From an uncultured Desulfovibrio sp. (GTDB taxonomy: Bacteria; Desulfobacterota; Desulfovibrionia; Desulfovibrionales; Desulfovibrionaceae), in NCBI GenBank assembly GCA_900553065.1, contig USBZ01000003.1, positions 1-64,000 of the forward strand: a stretch of DNA of 64,000 bases. Direction: 5' to 3'. Positions 23,339 to 33,081 of the stretch are shown piece by piece. The notes below the pieces were generated by a model. That model was not told the DNA's origin. It worked only from the letters and a program-made list of their open reading frames with translations, and made no database searches. Made by a program: the position numbers and the translations under genes. Numbering within the stretch: the first letter of the stretch is position 1; each line of letters begins with the position of its first letter.

Positions 23339-25769
23339 GAAGATATCTCCGGTCAGCGTTTCTCAGCTTCTGGGGCATTCCCGCTCCATGTTCCTTCACC
23401 ATCATCACGACTGGGGTCTGCTTTCCCTGGCGGCGGCACTGGTGCTGATTTCTCTGCTCTGCGCCGTGCAGCCGGGACGGACGGCCCGCGTGATCTATCC
23501 TGCCGGCGAGATCGCCGCGCAGGACGTGGTTTCCGACAGAGATCTTCTGGTGGAGGATCCGCAGGCCACGCAGCAGCGTCGCGACCGTGCGCTGGCGCTT
23601 CAGCCCATGGTCTTCGACATCGACAAGAAGTCGCTGGAAAGTTTCCGCGTGGAAAGCCTCGGTCTTCTGGATGAGATCAACAGCCGCGGACTCGACAAGG
23701 ACGGTCTGGAAGCCGTGCGCCGCACCTTCAACGAGCGGCATCTTTCCGACGTGTCTTCCTCCGCGTTCCGGGTGCTTACCGCGTCGTACGTGCAGGAATA
23801 TCTGCTGGACACGCTCATTCCGTGGATGGAGTCCACGCTTTCAAGCGGCGTCATTGCCGACATGCGTCAGCTGGCCAATACCGACAACACCGTCATCGTG
23901 CGCGATCTGGACAGCGGCACGGAAATTCTGCGCACGCAGGCCGGCGGTCTGAAGGATCTGCGCACGCTGAAAGTCGCTCTGGGGCGCAAGCTTCGTTCCG
24001 AGGAAAAGCTCAATTCCCGGGTGAAGGTGGTGCTGCAGGAGATCATGCCCCTCATGGTGGTGCCCACGCTGGCGCTGAATCAGGAAGTGACGAATCAGCG
24101 CAATGAGGAGATGCTCGCCGCCGTTGAGCCGGTGTTCTACAAGGTGCAGCCCGGAGAGGTGCTGGTCCGCGCAGGCGACATGGTCACGCATGAGCAGCAG
24201 ATCAAGCTGCAGGCGCTGTTCCGCGCGGCTCCCGGCATGGTGGACTGGTCGGTCTTCGGCGGCTGCCTTGTGCTGGGCTTTTTCCTGCTGCTCGGGCTTT
24301 TCATCACGCCGAGCGGCAACAAGGGCACGGTGCTGCGCACCAAGGATCAGAACCTCATCGCGCTGCTGCTTGTGGTGTTCGGGGTGACGGCCTGGTGTTC
24401 CATGTACGTTCTCGTGTCGGTGGCTTCGGCCTCGATGACGCATATTCTGTCCTTCGCCTTTCCCGTGGCGGGCGGCGCAGGGCTTGCCGCGCTCATCTTT
24501 GCCGCGCGCCGCTACTGCACCGTGGGACTCATGCTGTCGTTCTTCACCACGATCATCTTCCGCGGCGACATTGCGCTGTTCTTCTTCTATTTCATGTCTT
24601 CCATGACCAATACCTGGCTGGTGCTCCGGGCGCAGAACCGTCAGGACGTGGTGTGGGGGAGCGTGCCGCTGCTGCTCTGGATGCTTCTCACCGGCATGGG
24701 CGCGGCGCTGTTCACGCATTTTGCATGGAGTCAGCTTCCTCTTCTTCTGCTTGCGCTGTTCTGCAATGCCGCAGGGTCGCTGTTCCTGCTCTTCGCCCTC
24801 AGCCCCGTGCTGGAAATGCTCATGCGCTACACCACGCGTTTCCGCATGATGGAACTCATGAATCTGGAGCATCCGCTTCTTCAGGAACTCATGATGACGG
24901 TGCCCGGCACCTATCATCATTCGCTCGTGGTTTCCAACCTTGTGGAGGCCGGAGCCACGGCCATAGGCGCCAACAGCCTGCTGTGCAAGGTGGGGGCGCT
25001 GTATCACGACATAGGCAAGATTTCCCGGCCGGAATACTTTGTGGAAAATCAGTTCGGAGGCCCCAATCCTCACGACAAGCTTTCCCCGGCCATGAGCGCG
25101 CTCATTCTCTTTTCCCACGTCAAGCAGGGCGCAGAGCTTGCGGAGGAATTCCACCTCGGCCGCGAGATCACCGACATCATCATGCAGCATCACGGCACGC
25201 GCGGAGCCATGTTCTTCTACAACAAGGCCCTGCAGATGGGCGAGAACCCCAGGCTTCAGGACTATTCCTATCCCGGGCCGCGCCCGCAGAGCAAGGAAGC
25301 CGCCATCGTCATGCTGGCCGACTCCGTGGAGGCTTCGAGCCGCACCCTCGTGGACCCGACGCCTGCCCGTATCCGGGCACACGTTACCAAGATCGTGAAG
25401 GGCGTTTACGCCGAAGGCCAGCTGGATGAGTCCGACCTGACCTTCCGCGATCTGAACAAGCTCATCGACAGCTTCGTGCGCATCATCACCGGTCTTTTCC
25501 ATCAGCGCATCGCCTATCCCGAAGACAACCGGGCCGAGCAGCACAAGAACAAGGCAAAGCCCGAGGAAGGCAGAAAGGAGGAAGCCGAGGAACTGCGTCC
25601 GGAATGGGTGGTTTCCTCCCCCGACGAACCGAAGCGGAAGGGCGGCTCGTCCCCGGTCGTTGAGGCGGCTCCTGAAGCGGTTCCTGAGGCGGCTCCGGAA
25701 AAGACGGCCCGGGAGGAGAAGCCGGAGTCGGAAGGCGCAGGCACGGGCAGCGCGGAGAAGGACGCATGA
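23325..25769 (+). CDS. pgpH: 7TM-HD family phosphodiesterase, PgpH-like
   Basis: The 814-residue membrane protein has an N-terminal helix, a large extracytoplasmic 7TMR-HDED domain (about residues 60-300), a block of about seven membrane helices (about 305-500) and a cytoplasmic HD domain (YHHSL, LYHDIGK, MQHHGTRG, ADSVEASSR). PgpH-type proteins hydrolyse cyclic di-AMP; whether this organism makes c-di-AMP is not visible here. The last ~80 residues are a low-complexity Glu/Pro/Ala/Lys tail. The gene overlaps phoH by 14 bases and ybeY by four (ATGA). Operon context argues for a link to RNA or envelope homeostasis. Confidence 0.9.
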   Translation: MRKTRKISPVSVSQLLGHSRSMFLHHHHDWGLLSLAAALVLISLLCAVQPGRTARVIYPAGEIAAQDVVSDRDLLVEDPQATQQRRDRALALQPMVFDIDKKSLESFRVESLGLLDEINSRGLDKDGLEAVRRTFNERHLSDVSSSAFRVLTASYVQEYLLDTLIPWMESTLSSGVIADMRQLANTDNTVIVRDLDSGTEILRTQAGGLKDLRTLKVALGRKLRSEEKLNSRVKVVLQEIMPLMVVPTLALNQEVTNQRNEEMLAAVEPVFYKVQPGEVLVRAGDMVTHEQQIKLQALFRAAPGMVDWSVFGGCLVLGFFLLLGLFITPSGNKGTVLRTKDQNLIALLLVVFGVTAWCSMYVLVSVASASMTHILSFAFPVAGGAGLAALIFAARRYCTVGLMLSFFTTIIFRGDIALFFFYFMSSMTNTWLVLRAQNRQDVVWGSVPLLLWMLLTGMGAALFTHFAWSQLPLLLLALFCNAAGSLFLLFALSPVLEMLMRYTTRFRMMELMNLEHPLLQELMMTVPGTYHHSLVVSNLVEAGATAIGANSLLCKVGALYHDIGKISRPEYFVENQFGGPNPHDKLSPAMSALILFSHVKQGAELAEEFHLGREITDIIMQHHGTRGAMFFYNKALQMGENPRLQDYSYPGPRPQSKEAAIVMLADSVEASSRTLVDPTPARIRAHVTKIVKGVYAEGQLDESDLTFRDLNKLIDSFVRIITGLFHQRIAYPEDNRAEQHKNKAKPEEGRKEEAEELRPEWVVSSPDEPKRKGGSSPVVEAAPEAVPEAAPEKTAREEKPESEGAGTGSAEKDA

Positions 25770-26257
25770 TCGACACCGAAGGCCTCTGCGTGGAAATGCG
25801 CCGTCCCTGCCGCATCTGCCGCAGGGAATGGCTGAACTGGCTTTCCGCCATGCGCAGGGCCGCCTCCGAGGCCGGAATGCTTCCGGGGCAGGAGAACGCG
25901 CTTCGTCCCGGCGGAGGCGACAGTCCGGAAAAGGCGGCCGTTCAGCTCATCGTTGCCGGAGACGGCGACATTGCGGCGGTGAATCTCCGCAATCTCGGCT
26001 GCTTTGGCCCCACCAACATTCTGAGCTTTCCCGGCGAAGACGACGGGCAGCTCGGCACGCTCTTTCTCAGCGTCGACACGCTGGAGCGGGAAAGCGTGCT
26101 TTACGGGCAGGACGTGCTCGTGCATGCCAGACGGCTTCTGGCGCACGGCATGGGGCACATCACGGGCTTCGATCACAGCCCGGAAATGGATGACTTCTGC
26201 GCCTGGCTTGAGGAAGCCTGTCCTCTTCCCGGAGAAAGCCCGTCACTAGACTCTTGA
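25766..26257 (+). CDS. ybeY: Endoribonuclease / rRNA maturation factor YbeY
   Basis: YbeY is a zinc-dependent endoribonuclease for 16S rRNA 3'-end maturation and ribosome quality control. The 163-residue protein has the conserved NLRNLGCFGPTNILSFPGE region and the metal motif HGMGHITGFDH. The usual motif is HGxLHLxGYDH, so the Leu is Gly here while the three histidines and the Asp remain. The start overlaps the stop of the pgpH-like gene (ATGA). A gap of ~107 bases follows before era, which is a common partner. Confidence 0.93.
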   Translation: MIDTEGLCVEMRRPCRICRREWLNWLSAMRRAASEAGMLPGQENALRPGGGDSPEKAAVQLIVAGDGDIAAVNLRNLGCFGPTNILSFPGEDDGQLGTLFLSVDTLERESVLYGQDVLVHARRLLAHGMGHITGFDHSPEMDDFCAWLEEACPLPGESPSLDS

Positions 26258-26364
26258 CGTTCCGCTCCGTGTAGTTCAAGCTGGAAAATCCTTTTCACCA
26301 ACAGGCGGCCTGCTGCGCCGAGCAGCGGAAACAGGGCCGCATATTCTCATATATCGGAGACAAT

Positions 26365-27306
26365 ATGGCCAACATACAGAACGAACATCGCTGCGGATGG
26401 GTTGCGCTCATGGGACCGCCCAATGCGGGCAAGTCCACGCTGCTCAACGCTCTGCTGGGTCAGAAGATCAGTATCGTGACCTCCAAGCCGCAGACGACGC
26501 GTACCCGCGTGGTCGGCATCATGTCCGAACCCGGCGCGCAGGTCATTTTCATGGATACCCCCGGTGTGAACCATTCCCGCCAGCAGCAGCGCGGTCATCT
26601 GAGCAAGATGATGAGCCAGGCCGCCTGGCAGAGCATGGCCGCCGCGCATGCCGTCATGCTGGTGCTGGATGCGGATCTTTATATCCGCCGTCCGGAATTT
26701 CTTGATCGCGACATCCAGTCCATCCGCGACGCTCTTGCAGGAGACGATCGTCCCCTGCTCGTGGTGGTGAACAAGGTCGACCTGTTCCACGACAAGTCCC
26801 GCATGCTGCCTCTTCTTGTGCAGCTTCAGGAATATTTCCCCGGAGCGGAGGTCTTCCCCATGTCCGCCATGACCAAGGACGGTCTGGACGAACTGAAGAA
26901 GATCATCAGCGGCATGATGCCCGAGGGCGAGTCCCAGTTCCCCGAAGACCAGCTTTCCACGGCTCCCACGCGTTTTCTTGCGGCGGAAATCGTGCGCGAG
27001 AAGGTGTTTGAACGGCTCCGTCAGGAAGTTCCCTATACCACGGCCGTGGACATCGAAGCCTGGGAAGAGGATCCGGAACGCGATCTGACCATCATTCATG
27101 CCGTGATCTTCGTGCAGCGTCCCTCGCACAAGGCCATGGTCATCGGACGTGCCGGCGCCACCATCAAGGAAATCGGCACGGAAGCCCGTCGCGACATTCA
27201 GAAGCTCATCGGCGGCAAGGTTCATCTTCAGCTCTGGGTGAAGGTGAAGGACAACTGGGCCGAAGATACCGAACTTCTGCATGATCTCGGTCTGGAAGAA
27301 GACTGA
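26365..27306 (+). CDS. era: GTPase Era
   Basis: Era is a GTPase that binds 16S rRNA and helps 30S assembly. The 313-residue protein has G1 (GPPNAGKST), G3 (DTPG), G4 (NKVD) and the SAM G5, followed by a C-terminal KH domain with [21 protein letters not shown]. Length is normal. The start follows CGGAGA. It is directly downstream of the phoH-pgpH-ybeY block and 77 bases upstream of the yggS start, so it probably belongs to the same transcription unit. Confidence 0.97.
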   Translation: MANIQNEHRCGWVALMGPPNAGKSTLLNALLGQKISIVTSKPQTTRTRVVGIMSEPGAQVIFMDTPGVNHSRQQQRGHLSKMMSQAAWQSMAAAHAVMLVLDADLYIRRPEFLDRDIQSIRDALAGDDRPLLVVVNKVDLFHDKSRMLPLLVQLQEYFPGAEVFPMSAMTKDGLDELKKIISGMMPEGESQFPEDQLSTAPTRFLAAEIVREKVFERLRQEVPYTTAVDIEAWEEDPERDLTIIHAVIFVQRPSHKAMVIGRAGATIKEIGTEARRDIQKLIGGKVHLQLWVKVKDNWAEDTELLHDLGLEED

Positions 27307-27383
27307 TGCTTTCGGGGTCGCCGTGCGGCGGCCCTTTTTTCAGGAATGTTCAACGCCCTCGGGGGCGAAGAGGCCGACCGGAA

Positions 27384-28103
27384 ATGACATCGCTGGAAGA
27401 ACGCTGGAGAGGCGTGCTGGACAACATGGCGGAAGCCGAGCGCAAAGCCGGACGTGAAGCCGGAAGCGTGCGCCTTGTGGCGGTATCGAAATTTCATCCC
27501 GCCTCGGAAATCGAGGAACTGTTCCGCCTCGGTCAGAGGGATTTCGGGGAAAACTACATTCAGGAAGCCCGAGCCAAGCAGGAGACTCTTGCCGATCCGT
27601 CCATCCGCTGGCATGCCATTGGCCCGGTGCAGACCAACAAGGCCAAGGAAGTTGCCGGACGCTTTTCCCTGCTGCACACGCTCGACAGGGCGGATCTGGC
27701 CCGCGCTCTTCTGCGTCGTCTGCCGGAAGGGCAGACGCAGCCCGTGCTCATTCAGGTGAACATAGGCGAGGAAGAACAGAAGTCCGGCGTGCGGCCTTGC
27801 GATCTGGCGGCGCTGTGCGAGGAGCTTCTGGAAAGCGGTCTTGTGTCCGACAAGGGGCCGGGGCTGGCTTTGCGCGGACTTATGTGCCTTCCGCCCGTGT
27901 GCGGCGAGGGAGAGGCCGTGCGGCCGTACTTTGTCCGCCTGCGCAATCTGCGCGATGAGATGGCGCAGCGCTTCGGCCTTGCACTTCCCGAGCTGTCCAT
28001 GGGCATGTCCGGCGACTATCGCGAAGCCATTGAGGAAGGCGCCACCATCATCCGTGTGGGCACGGAAATTTTCGGCCCGAGGCCTGTCAGGTATCAGAAC
28101 TGA
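27384..28103 (+). CDS. yggS: PLP homeostasis protein YggS
   Basis: The 239-residue protein is the PLPBP/YggS family, a PLP-binding fold-type III barrel that manages pyridoxal phosphate levels. It shows LVAVSKFHP with the PLP lysine, DFGENYIQEA, WHAIGPVQTNKAK and MGMSGDYREAIEEGATIIRVGTEIFG. ATG 27384 is preferred, with GAGG upstream; the open frame extends back to the era stop but without homologous residues. A strong terminator follows at 28142-28177. Confidence 0.95.
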   Translation: MTSLEERWRGVLDNMAEAERKAGREAGSVRLVAVSKFHPASEIEELFRLGQRDFGENYIQEARAKQETLADPSIRWHAIGPVQTNKAKEVAGRFSLLHTLDRADLARALLRRLPEGQTQPVLIQVNIGEEEQKSGVRPCDLAALCEELLESGLVSDKGPGLALRGLMCLPPVCGEGEAVRPYFVRLRNLRDEMAQRFGLALPELSMGMSGDYREAIEEGATIIRVGTEIFGPRPVRYQN

Positions 28104-28141
28104 GGTCTCTTCCGGCGTTTTCCGGAGAGAATCTGCTGAAA

Positions 28142-28177
28142 AAAGACGCCGTGCGGAGTGTTCCGTACGGCGTCTTT
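28142..28177 (+). terminator. Terminator of the era/yggS unit
   Basis: AAAGACGCCGTGCGGA pairs with TCCGTACGGCGTCTTT with one mismatch, followed by CGCGTTT. Because both ends are A/T-rich it could work on both strands. Confidence 0.8.
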
Positions 28178-28365
28178 CGCGTTTATGACAGGCCGTTTCA
28201 GAGGGCTGAACGGCTGAGCGTTCAGGTTTCTTTTCTGGCGGGAAGTCTTGTCGACGGCCGCGCCGGGGGGCCGGGAAAGCGGCGGCGGTCTTCATCCTCG
28301 GCGTGTTTTTCTTCTCCCGCGCTGCGGGCGGAGCGGGGAAGGGCGACAGCAAGTCTTCCGGAAGG

Positions 28366-29124
28366 CTAGATTTCCAGCGAACGCGCAAAGCAGGAAATGA
28401 GAATGGCTCCGGCCTGCGCAACGTTGAGGGAGTCGAAGTCGCGCCGGAAAGGAATGCACAGGCTGCATTCGCAGTGCTTGAGCACGCCCGGACGCACGCC
28501 CTTGTCTTCGTTGCCGAGCACGAGAAAGGCGGGCAGCGGCAGCTTTTCCGTAAGCGGGTTCACGCTGTCTTCCACCTTCTGGGCGGCGCAGGTGACGAAG
28601 CCTGCGTCTCTGGCCTCCTTCACCGCGCGGGAAAGATTGACCACCTGCGTGATGGGCAGTCTTTCCAGCGCTCCGGCGGCGGAGCGACGGGCTCCCGGGC
28701 CGAGAAAGGCGCTGTTGTGTCTGGGAAGGACGAGTCCGGCGCCGCCGAGCGCGAACAGCGTGCGGGCCAGCGTGCCCACGTTGCCGGGATCCTGTACCTG
28801 ATCGAGCGCCACCACGAGCGGCAGCGGCGCATGGGCGGCCTGTTCCAGAAACGTTTCCCAGGGCATGAATTCCGCTTCGCGCAGACGGGCGATCACGCCC
28901 TGATGTCCGGCTCTTGCGGCCATGCGCGAAAGCACGTCTTCGTTCACCAGCGAAAAGCGCACCCCGTATTCGCGGCACAGATCAAGCACTCTGGAGCTTT
29001 CGGCGCTGGCGCGCCCCTTGCGCACATAGACCATGTCCACCCGTTCGGGTTCGCGTTCCAGAAGTTCCAGTACGGGCTTGAGGCCGGGCAGAAGATTTTC
29101 CCTGTCTTTGTCGTTCGTCATCAT
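28366..29124 (-). CDS. rlmB: 23S rRNA 2'-O-ribose methyltransferase, RlmB/TrmH (SpoU) family
   Basis: SpoU-family enzymes methylate the 2'-OH of rRNA or tRNA riboses. The 252-residue protein has an N-terminal substrate-binding domain with LLPGLKPVLELLE and then the SPOUT knot motifs: DQVQDPGNVGTLARTL (motif 1), LVLGNEDKGV (motif 2) and IPFRRDFDSLNVAQAGAI (motif 3). The N-terminal domain favours RlmB (G2251) over tRNA enzymes, but specificity cannot be fixed. ATG 29124 or 29121 is the start. A seven-A run on the plus strand (29152-29158) is a U-run just upstream on the transcript strand and might be an attenuator. Confidence 0.88.
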   Translation of the reverse strand: MMTNDKDRENLLPGLKPVLELLEREPERVDMVYVRKGRASAESSRVLDLCREYGVRFSLVNEDVLSRMAARAGHQGVIARLREAEFMPWETFLEQAAHAPLPLVVALDQVQDPGNVGTLARTLFALGGAGLVLPRHNSAFLGPGARRSAAGALERLPITQVVNLSRAVKEARDAGFVTCAAQKVEDSVNPLTEKLPLPAFLVLGNEDKGVRPGVLKHCECSLCIPFRRDFDSLNVAQAGAILISCFARSLEI

Positions 29125-29417
29125 GATGCATTATTTCCGCTGGATGATGTTAAAAAAACGGCCGGAGGCACCCGGAGGGAGATTGAATCTCCGTCTTTTT
29201 CAAGGTATCCTTACCCATTCGCTGGACAGTCGAAAGAAAAATGTCGGGCGTTTTTCTCTGTGCGCTGACCGTCTTTTCGGAAAGGAGAGGTCTTCCGGGG
29301 CGGGTGCGTGCGGCTTTTTTTGCGCTGGCGAAGCCGTCAGCCTTTCATATGCAACTGTTCTTTGGCTGGTACCCTGCTTTTGTTCGAGATGCAAGTCCGC
29401 AATGATGGAGCGATGAT
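29125..29417. other. Gap between rlmB and the lytic transglycosylase gene
   Basis: No gene is seen. There is a perfect 7-bp hairpin (GGAGATT-G-AATCTCC, 29179-29193) followed by GTCTTTTTC, which could be a terminator on the plus strand or part of the rlmB leader on the minus strand. Confidence 0.35.
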
Positions 29418-31286
29418 ATGAAAATCGGTAAACTGTGCCGCCTTCCTCTTGCAGGAATGGCGGTGCTGCTCATTCTTTCCGGCTGCGGCAGGCAGCAGAC
29501 GGTGGAGGCCCCCGAACTGCTTTCCGCCGAAGCACGTCAGGAAGCCGTGGATCTGGGAACGCTTTCCTCGCTCACTTCGGCGGAGAAAAAGGCTTATTCC
29601 AACACGGCGAATCTGGACAGAAATCTGAGTCCTGCCATGGAGCGTCAGGTACGCTACCATTTCATGAAATATTCGCGGGAGCGGCGGGGATCCATGGAGA
29701 ATTTTCTCCGCAACAGCATTCCCTACCTGAACTACACGAAAAGCGTGTTCCGCATGCGCGGTCTGCCGGAAGATCTCGCCTATCTTGCCTATCTGGAAAG
29801 CGGCTACAATCCGCTGGCCGTGTCCCCGTCCAACGCCGTGGGCATGTGGCAGTTCATTTCCTCCACGGGCAAGGCCTACGGCCTGCGTCAGGACTGGTGG
29901 GTGGATGAACGAAGGGATCCCTATCGCTCCACTGAAGCCGCGGCCACCTATCTTGCCCGTCTTTACGACATCTTCCACGACTGGCATCTTGCCGTGGCCT
30001 CCTACAACGGCGGCGAAGGCAAGATCGGTCGCGCCAAGCAGGCGACGGGGGCGAGAAGTCTGCATGAAATCATTCAGAAGAACAACACCCTCGACGACAA
30101 GCTCCAGCTGCGCGAGGAAACGGCCCTCTATGTGCCGCGTTTCCTGGCCATTTCCAAAATCATGCGCAATGCCGAAACGCTGGGCATCAAGCCCTCCGCG
30201 CCGGATGCCGATCATCCCGTGCTGGTTCCCGTTTCCGAGGTGACGGCAAAATCCGCCACCGACCTTGCGGAGCTGGCCCGCCGTCTCGGCATGGGCTGGA
30301 AGGAATTTCAGGCCTACAATCCGCATTTTCTCCGTTCCATTTCTCCCGCTGGTCGCACCAGCGTGGTCTATGTGCCCAAGAACAAGGAAGCGCTGGCAAG
30401 GCAGCTTCTCAAAGGTACGCTTTCCGGTGCCGGATGGCGCTACTACAAGGTTGTCCGCGGCGATACCCTCGCCAAGGTGAGCTCCCGTACCGGTGTGCCC
30501 GCTTCCATCATCGGTCAGCTCAATCCCGGCAAGCTGAAGATCGGGCAGCAGCTCAGGATTCCGCAGAACGGCAGGTCCATTCCCGACGTCATTCCTGCCG
30601 CGCCCGTGCGCAACACGATGATCGCCTCATCTTCCAAATCGAAGACGACCGATCATGCCTCCAGCGCCGTGGCCGAGCTTCGCAGCGCCCGTTCCGTGCC
30701 TTCCACCTACAAGGTGAAGAGCGGCGATACGCTTTCGGCCATCGCCCGTCGATACGGCGTGGACCTTGATGATATCTACGCCGCCAACGGCGGAGCCTCC
30801 AAGCTCTCCACGCTTCGTGTGGGACAGGTGATCCGGCTCTCCGCTCCGGCAACGGCCGTGGCGCAGAAATCCACGAAGAGTACGGTCAAAAGTTCCGGCC
30901 GGAGCCTTGCTTCGCACACGGTGAAGTCCGGGGAAACGGCGTATGCCATTTCCCGCAGGTACGGCATCTCCTTTGACGAGCTTTGCGCCGTCAACGGCGG
31001 CAAGGATGCGCTCAATCGTCTTTCCCCCGGTCAGGTGCTGAAGATTCCTTCCGGAGGCACGGCCGTGGCGCAGAGCAGCAAGAGCAGCGCCAAGTCTTCC
31101 TCTGCCGCCGCTGCCTCCCGCAGTACGGCCCAGGTGGCGGAATACAGCGTGCAGAGCGGCGAGACGCTCTGGAGCATTTCCCGCAAGTTCAATATGAAGC
31201 CCATGGAACTTCTGGCGCTCAACGGCATGGATCAGTCCACCCGCGTCAAGGTGGGCGATACCGTCAAGGTCATTCGGAACAACTAA
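29418..31286 (+). CDS. mltD: Membrane-bound lytic murein transglycosylase with four LysM-like repeats (MltD-like)
   Basis: The 622-residue lipoprotein has a lipobox (LILSGCG, Cys at about residue 24). A transglycosylase SLT domain spans about 80-260, with the catalytic Glu in AYLESGYNP, then NAVGMWQFISSTGKAYGL and ASYNGGEGKIGRA. At least four LysM-type repeats follow (YYKVVRGDTLAKV, TYKVKSGDTLSAIARRYG, SHTVKSGETAYAISRRYG, EYSVQSGETLWSISRKF), separated by Ser/Lys-rich linkers. MltD cleaves glycan strands of peptidoglycan in the periplasm. The domain order fits MltD, with more LysM units than the usual two. FtsY starts ten bases downstream. Confidence 0.93.
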   Translation: MKIGKLCRLPLAGMAVLLILSGCGRQQTVEAPELLSAEARQEAVDLGTLSSLTSAEKKAYSNTANLDRNLSPAMERQVRYHFMKYSRERRGSMENFLRNSIPYLNYTKSVFRMRGLPEDLAYLAYLESGYNPLAVSPSNAVGMWQFISSTGKAYGLRQDWWVDERRDPYRSTEAAATYLARLYDIFHDWHLAVASYNGGEGKIGRAKQATGARSLHEIIQKNNTLDDKLQLREETALYVPRFLAISKIMRNAETLGIKPSAPDADHPVLVPVSEVTAKSATDLAELARRLGMGWKEFQAYNPHFLRSISPAGRTSVVYVPKNKEALARQLLKGTLSGAGWRYYKVVRGDTLAKVSSRTGVPASIIGQLNPGKLKIGQQLRIPQNGRSIPDVIPAAPVRNTMIASSSKSKTTDHASSAVAELRSARSVPSTYKVKSGDTLSAIARRYGVDLDDIYAANGGASKLSTLRVGQVIRLSAPATAVAQKSTKSTVKSSGRSLASHTVKSGETAYAISRRYGISFDELCAVNGGKDALNRLSPGQVLKIPSGGTAVAQSSKSSAKSSSAAAASRSTAQVAEYSVQSGETLWSISRKFNMKPMELLALNGMDQSTRVKVGDTVKVIRNN

Positions 31287-31296
31287 GAGGTGAGTC

Positions 31297-33000
31297 ATGG
31301 GTTTTTTCTCCGCCGTTAAAAAATTCTTCTCCGGAGGCAGCCAGCCTGCGGAAGAGGTGAAGAAGCCGGTCGACTCCGGCGAAAACGCTCCGGAAAGCTC
31401 CGAAGCTCCGGCTCCCGAAGCGGAAGAGACCGCTGCAGACGACAAAGAGCCGGAAGAGGGCGCTGCGCTCGAAGTCTCCGTTGAGCAGGAGACCGAAGAG
31501 ACCGGCCGCGACGAGACTTCCGAAGAAGCGCTGAGCAGCGAAGCGGAAGACGCGGCTGCTCCCACGGCTGAAGACGTTGAAACGGAGCGTGAAGAGGCTC
31601 CTGCCGACGATGCGCCCGTGTCCGCCGAGCCCGAAGAAGAGATCATCGAACTCGAAGTGGTGACTGCCGAGCCCGAAGCTGTAGTCACCGAGCCTGAAGT
31701 CGTAGTCACCGAGCCCGAAGCCGTGGCCGAGCCTCAGGCGGAAGTCGTCCATGAAGAGCCCGCGGCTCCGCAGTCCGCGACGTCTGCCTTCAGCGAAGAG
31801 GAAGAGGCGCTGGCTCTGGCGCTCAGACAGGCTGAGCCCCGTCTTTCCGCCTGGCTGAACATTGTTCTGGACGGCGTGGAAGAGGCGGATGATCTTCTCT
31901 GGTCCCGTTTATCCTTCCTGCTGCGCGCTCTGGAAACGCCGGAAGATGAAGCCCGCCTGTTCCTGGATGACTTCCGGGGCTGGCTCGACCGCATGGATTA
32001 TCACTGGCTGGAGGATTTCCGCTCGGAACTGCAGTATCGTCTGGCACTGGCCCTCGACATGGAGGACGAAGAAGACGAACGCGACCGGCTTTTCTCCAAG
32101 CTGCAGACCGGTCTGGCCCGCACCCGTGCCCGCTTCGGGCAGGGACTGGCTGCTCTTATGGCGGGACACACCGAACTCGACCAGAACTTCTGGGACGAGA
32201 TGGAAGAGCTGTTCATCATGGCCGACATGGGGGCCGAGCCTTCGCTTGCGCTGGTGCGCCGTTTGAAGGAGCGCGCCCGTGAAGAGGGCGTGACTTCGCC
32301 CGACGGACTCATGCCGCTTCTGGAAGAGGAAGTGGAGGCCATTTTCAAGACTCCCCGACGCATTGCCGTGGTGAATCCGCCGGAAGTCATTCTTATGGTG
32401 GGCGTCAACGGCGTAGGCAAAACGACCACCATTGCCAAGCTGGCATATCGCGCCCGCATGCAGGGCAAGAAAGTGCTTATTGCCGCCGCCGATACCTTCC
32501 GTGCCGCCGCTGTGGAACAGCTGGAAGTCTGGGCTGAGCGCATCGGTGCGGATTTCCACTCCAAGGGCATGGGCGCGGATCCCGCGGCTGTGGCCTTCGA
32601 GGCCATGGACATTGCCCTGCGCGGCGGTTATGACGTGCTGTTCATTGATACGGCCGGCCGTCTGCATACCAAGTCCAATCTGATGGACGAGCTGCACAAG
32701 ATCCGCATGGTGGTGGAGCGCAAGCTTCCCGGCGCGCCGCACCGCACCATTCTCGTCATCGACGCCACCACGGGCCAGAACGCCCTGCAGCAGACGAAGA
32801 TGTTCAAGGACACCAGCGGTGTGAACGAAATCATCCTGACCAAGCTCGACGGAACGGCCAAGGGCGGCGTGGCCCTTGCCGTGGCCAGCCAGTTCGAGCT
32901 GCCCATCACGTTCATCGGACTCGGAGAAAAGATGGAAGACCTGCGTCCCTTTGATCCGCATGACTTTGCCCGTGCCCTGCTCGGCAGAGAAGAGGCATAG
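31297..33000 (+). CDS. ftsY: Signal recognition particle receptor FtsY
   Basis: FtsY is the SRP receptor GTPase that docks ribosome-Ffh complexes at the inner membrane. The C-terminal ~310 residues are the NG domain with VGVNGVGKTTTIAKLA (G1), DTFRAAAVEQLEVWAER, IDTAGRLHTK (G3) and LTKLDGTAKGG (G4). The first ~12 residues are amphipathic (GFFSAVKKFFSGG), and the following ~150 residues form an acidic A domain rich in Glu, Ala and Pro with repeated TEPE units. ATG 31297 follows AGAGGTGAG. A terminator lies at 33041-33081. Pairing with mltD is probably operon convenience. Confidence 0.96.
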   Translation: MGFFSAVKKFFSGGSQPAEEVKKPVDSGENAPESSEAPAPEAEETAADDKEPEEGAALEVSVEQETEETGRDETSEEALSSEAEDAAAPTAEDVETEREEAPADDAPVSAEPEEEIIELEVVTAEPEAVVTEPEVVVTEPEAVAEPQAEVVHEEPAAPQSATSAFSEEEEALALALRQAEPRLSAWLNIVLDGVEEADDLLWSRLSFLLRALETPEDEARLFLDDFRGWLDRMDYHWLEDFRSELQYRLALALDMEDEEDERDRLFSKLQTGLARTRARFGQGLAALMAGHTELDQNFWDEMEELFIMADMGAEPSLALVRRLKERAREEGVTSPDGLMPLLEEEVEAIFKTPRRIAVVNPPEVILMVGVNGVGKTTTIAKLAYRARMQGKKVLIAAADTFRAAAVEQLEVWAERIGADFHSKGMGADPAAVAFEAMDIALRGGYDVLFIDTAGRLHTKSNLMDELHKIRMVVERKLPGAPHRTILVIDATTGQNALQQTKMFKDTSGVNEIILTKLDGTAKGGVALAVASQFELPITFIGLGEKMEDLRPFDPHDFARALLGREEA

Positions 33001-33040
33001 GGGACCGGATCGAAGAACCCGACGGATCATAGAGAAAAAA

Positions 33041-33081
33041 CGGCTGAGGCTCGCACATGCGGGGCTCAGCCGAATTTTTTT
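33041..33081 (+). terminator. Terminator of ftsY
   Basis: CGGCTGAG (33041-33048) pairs with CTCAGCCG (33065-33072), followed by AA and seven T residues. Confidence 0.85.

Noticed and set aside
31297..31800. Tandem-repeat element in the ftsY 5' region
   Set aside because: The repetition is at the protein level (acidic TEPE units), not a DNA repeat array; no insertion element or CRISPR-like structure.
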